NCBI RefSeq assembly: GCF_021134715.1
Contig: NC_060022.1
Span: forward strand, 3,105,001 to 3,169,000
Reading direction: 5' to 3'
Source of the DNA: Daphnia pulex
Taxonomy: Eukaryota > Arthropoda > Branchiopoda > Diplostraca > Daphniidae
Length of the DNA: 64,000 bases
Position numbers and translations under genes: made by a program. This document shows, piece after piece, positions 26,077 through 35,463 of the stretch. The notes beneath the pieces are model-generated. The model was not told the origin of the DNA. It saw only the letters and a list, made by a program, of their open reading frames with translations, and did no database searches. Each line of letters starts with the position of its first letter. Position 1 is the stretch's first letter.

Positions 26077-26512
26077 TGTGCGAGTTAAACAAAGCAACCC
26101 ACTACCCAATGAAACAAAAAGCCATGTTTTATTTTTTGCGAAAATCTGCATCAGTCAAGTTACAAATTTTTCTAATTCAACAACTCGCGTAGAATTTTGC
26201 ATCTAGTCCATTAGTGCGAATCGCGATTCCATGTGTTTGGTAGTTTAGAAAATGGTTGTTTAAAAAACAAACAATGGGGTGTTCTGGGTAGCCAAAAAAA
26301 CTCACCATTGTTTGTTTTTTAAACAACCATCTTCTTAACTACCAAACACATAGGATCGCTATTTGCACCAGTAGACTAGATGCAAAATTCGACAGAAGTT
26401 GTTGAGTTTGAAAAATTTGTAACTTGACTGACGCAGATTTCCGCAAAACAATACCATGGCTTTTTGTCTCATTGCCGCAGCGGTGGTGGCGGGTTGCGTT
26501 TAAACTCGTGCA
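26077..26512. repeat. Nested ~435-bp palindrome, left copy
   Basis: From both edges inward the sequence mirrors itself: GTGCGAGTTAAA against TTTAAACTCGTGCA at the edges, then paired CTGCATCAGTCAAGTTACAA / TTGTAACTTGACTGACGCAG, GAATTTTGCATCTAGTC / GACTAGATGCAAAATTC, and CCAAACACAT / TTGTTTGTTTTTTAAACAAC near the centre at about 26290. It has no coding capacity. It is a palindrome inside one arm of the larger palindrome. Confidence 0.75.
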
Positions 26513-27167
26513 GAAGAAAAATGTCTTGAACCGGACGCTCTGTTTATTGAAATTTTTGTACTTTTCAAAAAAAATAATAAAAACTAGTTTGATGTATTAA
26601 ATTTTTTTATTTATTAAAGACATAGGGTTTGACATTGGTTTATGTGGTTTAGGGTATACATTTGAGGGTTGGTAGGTGTAATGTTTATGGGGTCAGAAGA
26701 ATTAGAAGGTATAAGTATGTGGGGTTTGGAGATTAATTGGTAGGGATATGTTTGTAGGGTTATAAATTAACTGTTTTTTAACCAAACTTGAAATATCCCC
26801 CCTCCAACATCCTCCTCTTTCCTTTCCCAATCCCGAAAACATGTTTATTATTTATTTGACATAAACATCCCCATATTTCTTTTTTGTTCCTTCTTAACAT
26901 ATTAACGGTATACTACATTGACACAATGCCAATTTAGTAAAATAATAATACAACTTCGGAAACACGACACCAGCACCAAGGAACGGCCAATTGATTTTGA
27001 TGTAGAAAGATGTTTCACCAGCATAGGCTGCAACAACGTACCACAGCGGACAGCAACTACGCGAACATACACGATAAACCTGTAACCGAAATGAAATGAA
27101 TTAATCTTCACCGTCAATGGAAATGCTGTCTGAAAAGACAAGGCTGTTAGTGTGATGTGGTATTCAC

Positions 27168-27272
27168 CAGAATAGGCTGCGTACTGTTCGATGACCTCCG
27201 GCATGTCTTGGGCTTTCTGTTTGTCCGGCATTCGTTGGAGCAGCTGCTCCACTGTTCGTTGCGACTGGCTCC
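27168..27272 (-). other. Exon-like coding fragment in the palindrome spacer
   Basis: Read on the minus strand, 105 nt lie between an acceptor (CTTCACCATCAG before 27272) and a donor (TATTCTG|GTGAATA at 27167). One frame is open across it and has the composition of real protein: SQSQRTVEQLLQRMPDKQKA followed by QDMPEVIEQYAAYSG. I do not recognise the family. Its last ~20 nt (GCAGCCTATTCTGGTGAA) closely match GCAGCCTATGCTGGTGAAAC in the neighbouring left arm near 27030-27013. So the exon end appears to be shared with arm sequence, while the rest is unique to the spacer. Confidence 0.4.
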
Positions 27273-27886
27273 CTGATGGTGAAGATTAATTCATTTCATT
27301 TCGGCTACAGGTTTATCGTGTATGTTCGCGTAGTTGCTGTCCGCTGTGGTACGTTGTTGCAGGCTTGCAGCCTATGCTGGTGATAGATCTTTCTACATCA
27401 AATTCATTGGCCGTTCCTTGGTGCTGGTGTCGTGTTACCGAAGTTGCATTATTATTTTATGAAATTGGCATTGTGTCAATGTAGTTTACCGTTAATATGT
27501 TAAGAAGGAACAAAAAAGAAATATGGGGATGTTTATGTCAAACAAGTAATAAACATGTTTTCGGGATTGGGAAAGGAAAGTAGAGGATGTTGGAGGGGGG
27601 GATATTTCAAGTTTGGATAAAAAACAGTTAATTTATAACCCTACAAACATATCCCTACCAGTTAATCTCCAAACCCCACAAACTTATACCTTCCAATTCT
27701 TCAGACCCCACAAACATTACACCTACCAACCCTCAAATGTATACCCTAAACCACATAAACCAATGTTAAACCCTGTGTCAGAAACAAATAAAAAATTTAA
27801 TACGTTAAACTAGTTTTTATTATTTTTTTTTGAAATGTACAAAAAATTCAATAAACAGAGCGTCCGGTTCAAGACATTTTTCTTCT

Positions 27887-28323
27887 GCACGAGTTAAAAC
27901 GCAACCCGCCACCACCGCTGCGGCAATGAGACAAAAAGCGATGGTTTAGTTTTGCGGAAATCTGCGTCAGTCAAATTACAAATTTTTCTAACTCAACAAC
28001 TTCTGTCGAATTTTGCATCTAGTCTACTGGTGCAAATAGCGATCCTATGTGTTTGGTAGTTAAGATAAGAAGATGGTTTTAAAAAACAAACAATGGTGAG
28101 CTTTTTGGCTACTCAGAACATCCAATTGTTTGTTTTTCAAACAACCATTTTCTTAACTACCAAACACATGGAATCGCGATTTGCACTAATAGACTAGATG
28201 CAAAATTCTACGCGACTTGTTGAATTAGAAAATTTTGTAACTTGACTGCTGCAGATTTCCGCAAAAAATAAACCATGGCTGTTTGTTTCATTGGGTAGTG
28301 GATGCTTTGTTTTAACTCGCACA
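27887..28323. repeat. Nested ~435-bp palindrome, right copy
   Basis: Mirror counterpart of 26077-26512, with the same edge sequences (TGCACGAGTTAAAA ... TTTTAACTCGCACATG) and the same centre of AAACAAACAATGG against CCAATTGTTTGTTT near 28105. Small differences from the left copy show the arms have diverged. Confidence 0.75.
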
Positions 28324-28936
28324 TGCAATTGTAGGTTTTGTCTACGGCCCCCAGAGATAGTATCTGGACCGAGAAGAAGAGAGAAGTACGAGGCAAGTTT
28401 TTCCGGGGAGATGTAGTCATACTAAGCTTCCAGGTTAGACTCATGACCCTCCAAAAGTTTTCATCGGATCATGCGCCTTCCAAGTCCCCGTTCGACCAGA
28501 GCCCTCCCCTCCTCCTGGTTTCACAGCGGGTGAGTGACCACCGGCGGGCGTTGGTTAGTGGTTAGTTAGGGAAACGGGGCCACAGAAAAGAAGGGAGCCC
28601 AGAAATGCACTTGTAATTGAATCTAACTACACAATTTATCAGTCTTGGATTACAGCATTCTCTCGTCGGTTTTCACCAGTGGATGAAGTCCATGACAGGT
28701 AGCGAAGGATTACCCTGTAAGCAGAATGAACATTTATTTGGATGACAATAATATTCAAACAAGATTGTAGTGACAGAAAGCAATACCTCAAATAAAGATG
28801 CCCGCTTAAGAAAGTAAAAAGGGAGATTCAAGGGTAGCAGCCAACAGGTTAGTGAACAGGGACTTGTTGACTTTCTTGAAAGGACATGACTTATCATTAA
28901 GTCTGCCATGAAAATTTAGAAAGCTGGAGTTTAGAA

Positions 28937-30340
28937 CCTGTAAATAAAAAAAGAAAAATAAGTCAGCTTGTTTATAATTTGTGTCATCAATGTGCTTGAC
29001 GTCTATGATCTAAAAGAATAAACAATTATCAGTAAACACTCAAAAGCGCCTCTTAAACATCAGATAGACCATAGACGTAAGTAGAGATCTATACTTTAAA
29101 TACATGTTAGACTGCAATGGAAAAAAGTTCAGTGACATGATAAGTGAACTTACACATGAAACCACAGATCAGTTATCCAATCTTCTCTCGAGAAGATGAA
29201 ATGAGAGATTGGTCTATGCTGGGGTTGGTGATCTAGCAAGTCCAATACAATTATGACTCCTAATAAAAGACGAGAAGAATATATGTTTCAGCAATACATG
29301 AAATAGATAAAGCTTGTGTTGGTTATTACCTGTAGCATTTCGATGGCACATTCAGTAGAATACAATGATTTTGAACAAATAGTTGACGGTAGGCTGCACG
29401 ACGGCCACGACCCTTTCACGTTTCCTCCTGAAAGTTGATGGGAAACATTAAGGTTATCCAACATATACACGGAATAGAACACATCACCGACAAGTTAGAG
29501 ACGAAATCACTCGAATTTACCAATGAATTCATTGGTAATTTTCGAAGAAAGGATAGCTTAACTTTTGACAACAAACCGCCAGCCATTCCATTGACACAAT
29601 CAACACGCCATCTATTTGATACGTCTCAAAACTGAGTATTTGCAGTGGTCTTAAGATACTCAAAAAACTTGAAAAGTCCATATTTGTTTGATAAAACCTA
29701 GCAATCAATCCTTAGAACTGTCCAGAAAACAAAGCTCACTTGCTAGTTTTGTGCAAATATTCCGGAAGTATACCGGAAGTAAGCGATAGCGCCTTAACCA
29801 TTGAGCTCCCGACAAAATAAACCAAATATTCGTGATCTCCGTAAAATTTGGGGTCGATTAGGTGTAATTTAAACGAAATCGAGAATTTGATCAAAATCGA
29901 GATTTTTCCTGAACTATAGTTCAGGAAAATTCTCGAAACCGGAAGTACGCGTACGTACAAAAAAGAACATGAACTTTACCACAAATTTGACGAGGATCAC
30001 GAATATGTGGTTCTTTTGTGTGTCAGATGAATATTTACTAAACTACTGGCAGAAATGAGAAAACCGGAAGTAGAAAAAAAAACCATTATTACAAATCTAA
30101 CAAGTGAGCTTTGTTGCTGAAAGAGAAACTGACAGCTATCACCCAAATTTCTTTGTAGTAGCAGCGAGAAATTTCTCCAGAGATGTGCAAAGTAAACGTA
30201 ACTAAACTGAGTGGAAAATGATCAAAGGCAAAGCCGTCTAGCGCCAGAAAAAATAAATACATGAAAACAAAGTCCGCTCTAGCTCGTTGGCAGTTGAAAG
30301 AAAGAACTAACAAACGAAGGTAAATAACTTTGATACTCAC
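28937..30340 (-). ncRNA. Putative spliced transcript in right palindrome arm
   Basis: Mirror of the left-arm transcript on the opposite strand: donor CGTGAGTATC at 30340-30331, acceptor TCAACTTTCAG|GAGG near 29425, donor CTACAG|GTAATA near 29333, acceptor TTTTATTAG|GAGTC near 29260, donor GT|GTAAGT near 29155, acceptor TTTACAG before 28937. If both arms are transcribed inward the two RNAs are complementary. Transcription itself is not shown by the sequence. Confidence 0.28.
29728..30115. mobile_element. Nested ~390-bp foldback/MITE-like element, right copy
   Basis: Mirror of the left copy, with the same 15-bp terminal inverted repeats at 29728-29742 and 30101-30115. The central hairpin is here an exact 18-bp palindrome, CCTGAACTATAGTTCAGG, at 29908-29925. 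The A-box-like sequence is kept near 29785-29805 on the minus strand. Confidence 0.6.
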
Positions 30341-30639
30341 GTAATATTCTCCTCTCCAAATTTACATCTCGCCTTCACCAAAAACACCAAAAAGCACCGC
30401 AGCATCACACATCACAACAGACGAAATCCCCATGGTTTAATGAGGAGAAGCCGAGAAGGCAGCTTATTAACAGTTGACATCTTCTGAATCTGTGCCTTGT
30501 CTATGGCTTCTGTTAGTGATTCCAGATTCTTGACGAAATATCGTATACTGCTACCTTTTCGTGTCACTTTATTTTAACTTTTCACTTTATTCCTGTTATT
30601 CTGCACTTTGCCTTACTTGTGATGAATCTTTCTCTGTAG

Positions 30640-30808
30640 GTTTCAATGGCCGTTGATGCTCAGCAGGCTGTTAATGAAGATGCTGCCTAATGAGGAGATG
30701 GTGAAAGGTGTGCTTGAAGCTGTTGCTGTCTGTGGTGCCACAATTCAATGTGTTGTTTGTTATTTTGTCCGTCATGTCAAATCTCCTGTTTCCAATCTCA
30801 CCCATGCA
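30640..30808 (+). pseudogene. Exon-like coding fragment beside the palindrome
   Basis: A 169-nt block sits between an acceptor (TTTCTCTGTAG before 30640) and a donor (ATGCA|GTAAGATT at 30809). One frame is open across all 56 codons and looks protein-like: LPNEEMVKGVLEAVAVCGAT, then IQCVVCYFVRHVKSPVSN. I do not recognise it and see no partner exons in frame on either side. It may be an orphan exon left when the palindrome formed, or an exon of an unresolved plus-strand gene. Confidence 0.35.
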
Positions 30809-31187
30809 GTAAGATTAAGGCAACCTGATCTTACATGATATAGTGGTGATTCCATTGACAACTGCTAGATAAACACATTTTTCTGCGTCACAAAAATAAT
30901 GACGCTGTTATTATCGCGTTTGAGAAAGCAACATGTCACCTAATAAAATAACGGGTGTTGTGTCTCATTTAATTAGTTGTGTTCTTCCATTTATTTGTCT
31001 TTGTGAATGCTCTTCCTTGTCTGATTTTATTGGTTTATAAGTGCTATTTTGTAGCAAAAAAATCACTTGTAACGAAATAAATGTTTTAGATTTTTCTTCA
31101 TGTTTTAAAGTCTTCTATGTTGGATTCCTTCCTTACCTACCTTACTTACACAGGGGGCCTTTACTTCTAATTGGGGTCAGAGGTGAC

Positions 31188-31459
31188 CCAGATTGATACC
31201 CAGAGGTAAGAGGGAGTTCTGTCTGGAATTTTTAAGTAAAGTGAAAGTTAAAATTGTTTGCAAAATAACACAAGATTTAAGCTACAAAATGATGAATGAA
31301 AAGGTGAAACAAGAACCTGATTTACATACAGTTGTACATTGGTTGAATTAAGAAAAACAACCTGAATGGCCTAAATAATTTTTTGATTTCTCGTAAAATT
31401 TGACGAAACTATTTAGCAGCTAATGTACGTAAAAGGCAGGCAATTACATAATACGATAA
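31188..31459. repeat. 272-bp tandem duplication, copy 1
   Basis: Begins CCCAGATTGATACCCAGAGG and ends TTACATAATACGATA. It recurs almost exactly at 31484-31756, with a handful of substitutions. The two copies are separated by 24 bp that begin with a run of nine C. No coding content. Confidence 0.92.
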
Positions 31460-31483
31460 CCCCCCCCCCTGGGTAATACGATA

Positions 31484-31756
31484 CCCAGATTGATACCCAG
31501 AGGTAAGAGGGAGTTCTGTCTGGAATTTTTAAGTAAAGTGAAAGTTAAAATTGTTTGCATAATAACACAGGATCTAAGCAACAAAATGATGAATGAAAAG
31601 GTGAAACAACAACCTGATTTACATACAGTTGTACATTGGTTGAATTAAGAAAAACAACCTGAATAGCCTAAATAATTTTTTGATTTCTCGTAAAATTTGA
31701 TCAAACTATTTAGCAGCTAATGTACGTAAAAGGCAGGCAATTACATAATACGATAA
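31484..31756. repeat. 272-bp tandem duplication, copy 2
   Basis: Second copy of the unit at 31188. It ends 11 bp before the stop codon (minus strand) of the exon-like block at 31768-31928, so it would lie in the 3' untranslated region of that gene if the gene is real. Confidence 0.92.
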
Positions 31757-31767
31757 TACATATAATT

Positions 31768-33058
31768 TTATCCGACCAGGGAAAGAGCAAAGGCTTCATC
31801 CTCTGGGAAGAGGGTCATCATCTCAGCATTGGAGTATCGGCGGCCGTTGAAACGTTCTAAAGAAAGCCCGATATTCGAATGGCTGCTGATGCTGACGAAC
31901 GACACATCAGTGAAGAGTTTAAAATTATCTGTAAAAAAAAAAATTCAAATAAGTTGAGTAGGAAGTCGGTGATTCGAAATTCATTACGATTACCTTCAGC
32001 AACGAAGGAAGAATCCCCCATCGTCGAAAAGGACGTTACAAAATATTCTCTGTGGATTATAGTGTGTCCAGGAGTCTATTACACACAGTAACGGTGGCTT
32101 ACAAGCGCTTTGTTGGTATATCATAACAAGTCCCACCGCGTATTTTAATTTAACGGATGATGATCGAAGGTGGATAACCTTCTGATGAGCAAACTGAAGT
32201 TTAATTAATTAATCGTACATTTGCAGGAAAGATGAAAATTTTACTTTTTTTTGTGACTAGCGACTTTTTCTGGTCTAATTTCTGAATGCATTTTTCCATT
32301 AGTCGATGATCGTGCAGCGTTTCAACCTGCGCATCAACCAAAACGAAATTTTCTATTTGATCACACAAAATTTAAATGAATAGGGTTACTTGCTGAAGGA
32401 GTCGAACGGCATCTTCTAGCTGGACGTCAAGATCCAAGCAGAGGTGCGCATAGAGAAGAATCAAAGAAGTTTGGTCAGGGGAAACGGCACAGGCCAACCG
32501 AGAAGAGCTCAGTTCGTTTCTTCTTGTTTGGAAGTGGGTTCTGTCTCGACCTTTTCTTCTTCCAGATCTCATACTTTGTAATCAGATTCTACGCATATAT
32601 TCCACCATCCGCTGCAAAAATTCTTCAGTTGAAACGACTGGAGACGTAATCGGATGGAAATAATGCAAAGAACCGCCATTTGCCGGGTCAAGCAATTGAT
32701 TACAGTCAAGTGTCCCCTGCAAGAACTTCAAAATAATAATATTAAATTTATTGAAAAATGAATTTAGCACTCTTACTTTGGGTTTGTGTTCCACTTGAGA
32801 TTACCTGATGCTATTACCTGACGTCGGTTTGTAAAGAACATTTTGATTTGGTGGAGGTACCACTGCTTTCGGCCTTGATTGCTCCGCCAAAACCATTATT
32901 CGTAAGTCAACAATGGAAAGCCACAATAATGCTAGTCTTGGAGCGTGTGGAGTAAGTTCCGTTGGCTGTTTGTATACCGGCAGTAGATGGTTCTTCTGGC
33001 TCTAATTTGGGTTCAGATTCTTCTTTTTTCTCAACGTTGACGACCATCTGAAAGGCAT
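31768..33058 (-). pseudogene. Unresolved multi-exon gene or pseudogene
   Basis: Several minus-strand blocks look coding but do not join cleanly. The last block, 31928-31768, has an excellent acceptor (poly-T, then ACAG) and an open frame (DNFKLFTDVSFVSISSHSNI ... ALSLVG) to TAA. It joins in phase to a block ending at 31994 (FVTSFSTMGDSSFVAE) with donor GAAG|GTAATC. Upstream are a block near 32340-32230 (NFVLVDAQVETLHDHRLMEK), one at 32572-32380 (SPDQTSLILLYAHLCLDLDV, then QLEDAVRLLQQ), one at 32720-32582 (DPANGGSLHYFHPITSP, then EEFLQRMVEYMRRI), and one near 33058 (DAFQMVVNVEKKEESEPKLE). The 32720 and 32572 blocks share a frame but are parted by an in-frame TGA at 32584-32582. Other junctions disagree in phase. 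The blocks weakly suggest an ATPase-lid-type helical segment, but I name no family. A decayed gene fits best; a misread splice model is the alternative. Confidence 0.35.
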
Positions 33059-35463
33059 CTCTAACAAAATATTAACATATATTAAGAGAAAAACTAAGTA
33101 GTTTAATTCTACGCACTTTCATGTTCATTTTTCAACTTTGTTGTGGCCTTGTGGGAGCACCTTTTCTCAATTGTTTGTGTTTTGCTCTTGATACAAGGCC
33201 TTTTCAGATTCCATCGTAACTAAAACTCTAATCAACTGTTCGAATTGATGGGGCTGCTCGAATAATACCAAATCTTACGGTACTCCACAGCAATAGTTTC
33301 TTCACACCAATCCACCACCGTCAATTTCTTCCAGGCTGCCAGTTCCTTCATTGATCTTACAATGAATCAGTATTTGTGAATTGTGACGATGGTGGTCTTA
33401 ACCCAATTATTCCAGATTCTGAGAGAATAAATGAAGAATTCCATTATAATATTCTGTAATTATGATCAGATGCTGGTTAAGAACCAATAAGCCTTCATTG
33501 GTTATTCCATTTAAGAAACATTTCTTTAGAAGATAAGTTTGACTTTGGCAGCCCACAGCCCACACACATTTAATTATCCCAAAGTTTTAACAGCAAAATA
33601 CCTTTTATTCTAAATCTTTTGTTATTTCCTCTAAACATACAGTGTGTTTCCTATATACCAGAGGAATTCTCTCCATCCTTTCTACTTCACACAGTTTACT
33701 TAACAAATATTCCAGTACTTTAGTGTGTGAAAGAGGCATGAGAAGATGAGAGCAATACCTGTTTCCTGTTCTTGCTTCACCATTGGTACTCCTTCATTCT
33801 AAATGTTGTGTGTCTGAAACCTAAAAAGAATACAAGAAACAATTATTATTAGCACATTCATAATTATTGAAAGATTTTAATTTCTACAATTCAACTTTTA
33901 CTACACTTTAGTAAACTGAGTCACATTTCTGGCCTTCAATTAGTGTACATGTTACTGACGTTCACAGCAAAGGTAAATGAGTTCCATGCAGCCCACACAA
34001 TAGGATGGCTAAAGTTCCATATTTTAAAAGGGGCCTGCAATACAACATTGTAAATGTCATGATAAAAATTTTAATTAGTTCAATCAATCGCAATCAATAG
34101 TTATATCGTTTTATCAGTAAAAACATTGTAATGTTAAATGTTACTCAGCTTCACGTGGGGACAGCGTGGTGGACAGCACGGTAGACAGAATGGTATCCAA
34201 ATCTTAAAGCACGGTCTCGGTCACGGACCGTGCTTAAAGCTTCAAAATTCGCCTACAAATAAACGACACTTAACACTTTCTGGGCTATATCACGATTATC
34301 ACGTACAAAAATAAAAATCGCGCTCGCCGTAGACAACTCTTCAGATTTAGAAATACATCTCTACCAAGTGCCAACTGCCAAGGAAACCACCTAACTTCAA
34401 AACTCCAACGAAGGACAATGGCATCTCTTTCTCTCAAGTCTCAACACGCTTCTATTCAACTGTAAAGAAGTGGAATCAGACAACAGCTTTCGATGACTGC
34501 CGCGAGATGGGCACAAACTAGACGACTTCGCCATCTAGGGTGGGGAGTAAAAAGTTTTCTAAAGCGTTAACGGTTTAACGGTTGACGGACATTTTAGTGT
34601 AGCACTGTAGCTGTAGCGGTGTAGCGGTGTATATAATGCATACAACGACAACCCAAATCTACGATAAGTCGATAATGAAACTGAATTTCGCAAATGGGAA
34701 TTACAACGTGATCGAGGAACGTATGATGAGGATACGTGCCTTGATCATTTATATAGATCGACTTGGATTATGGCATAACGCCATCACAGCGACCATATTG
34801 TAATCAATCTCCACGGCAATCGCAGCCGATGTAAAATTGTGTCATCGTACCGCTGGCGGCAAAAAAGTTTGGTCAGTTAAAACTACGGATTGTGCATCGC
34901 CCGTTTTGACCCCAGCAGCTGATCCTTGCGGAACTTCCAACACTCTGGGCAAGAACCTGCCCTGCTCTTGACCGTTGCGTTGACTGAGCTAAGCTAAAGT
35001 TTTCCAGGCGAAAATATGAATCAACTTGATTTAAAAAGGCCGGAGGGAAGCTTACAAAAAGGGGATCACCAAAACCATCTGACAAAATACGGAATGCCTG
35101 CTATTTAGCAATGAAAAAAAAATGGCAAAATTTCAAGGATGTCTGTCTAAAAGTCCTGCAGCCACGTGAAGAAAAGATAAAAGAAATGAATAAAAGCTTC
35201 TTATTGGACTGACGTCAATTCAGCAACAAATTATCACGATCTCCGTGAAATTTAGGATCACGGGAGGTTACATGAAAAGCCAAAATAAACTAAAATTGAA
35301 AAAAATCCGGAAAATCTTTGTTCGGTGAATTCACGATTTTAGAAGTTTTCGGATATTTTCTGTGCTGAATTTGTAATTTACCCAAAATGTAACACTTGTG
35401 ATTTTGCATTATATCCTTTGCTCCCATATGTCACATATGTAGTGTAGTAGGCCAGTTTAATTC
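33059..35463. other. Intergenic DNA, no gene seen
   Basis: AT-rich sequence with no supported exon. A 70-codon minus-strand frame at 34873-35085 starts at TTG and has no splice support. A perfect hairpin is at 34203-34239. Around 35230-35260 the sequence TCACGATCTCCGTGAAATTT resembles the interior of the ~390-bp foldback elements (TTCGTGATCTCCGTAAAATT near 29829). A degraded relative of that family may lie at about 35200-35400. Confidence 0.45.
34203..34239. repeat. Perfect 14-bp hairpin
   Basis: CTTAAAGCACGGTC at 34203-34216 pairs exactly with GACCGTGCTTTAAG-type sequence at 34226-34239 (GACCGTGCTTAAAG) across a 9-nt loop. Short direct motifs of the form CAGCGTGGTGGACAGCACGG lie just upstream. 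Function unknown. Confidence 0.7.

Larger units (their letters stand above)
23819..27112 (+). repeat. Left arm of 6.8-kb palindrome
   Basis: This arm matches the reverse complement of 27278-30615 along its whole length with scattered substitutions and small indels. Anchors seen directly: 23819 onward (TAAGGCAAAGTGCAGAATAA) mirrors 30615 backward; the inner end AATTAATCTTCACC (27099-27112) mirrors 27278 onward. Open frames are mirrored too, for example the one ending in MDFIHW at 25723 and its partner at 28673. The divergence means the arms are not freshly duplicated, but all landmarks are kept in order. The arm contains two nested symmetrical elements and several splice-like signals. Confidence 0.9.
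27278..30615 (-). repeat. Right arm of 6.8-kb palindrome
   Basis: Inverted, imperfect copy of 23819-27112. It begins GGTGAAGATTAATTCATTTC at the spacer and ends at CCTTA (30611-30615). Differences from the left arm include a ~20-bp insertion near 30500 and scattered single-base changes that break the frames seen in the left arm. Splice-like signals are conserved on the minus strand, for example CGTGAGTATC at 30340-30331 and the TTTCAG|GAGGAAACGTG acceptor near 29425. Confidence 0.9.

Noticed and set aside
25834..26151. 105-codon minus-strand frame in the left palindrome arm
   Set aside because: Its mirror image in the right arm (28338-28565) is shortened and altered; no homology recognised. 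I treat it as repeat sequence.
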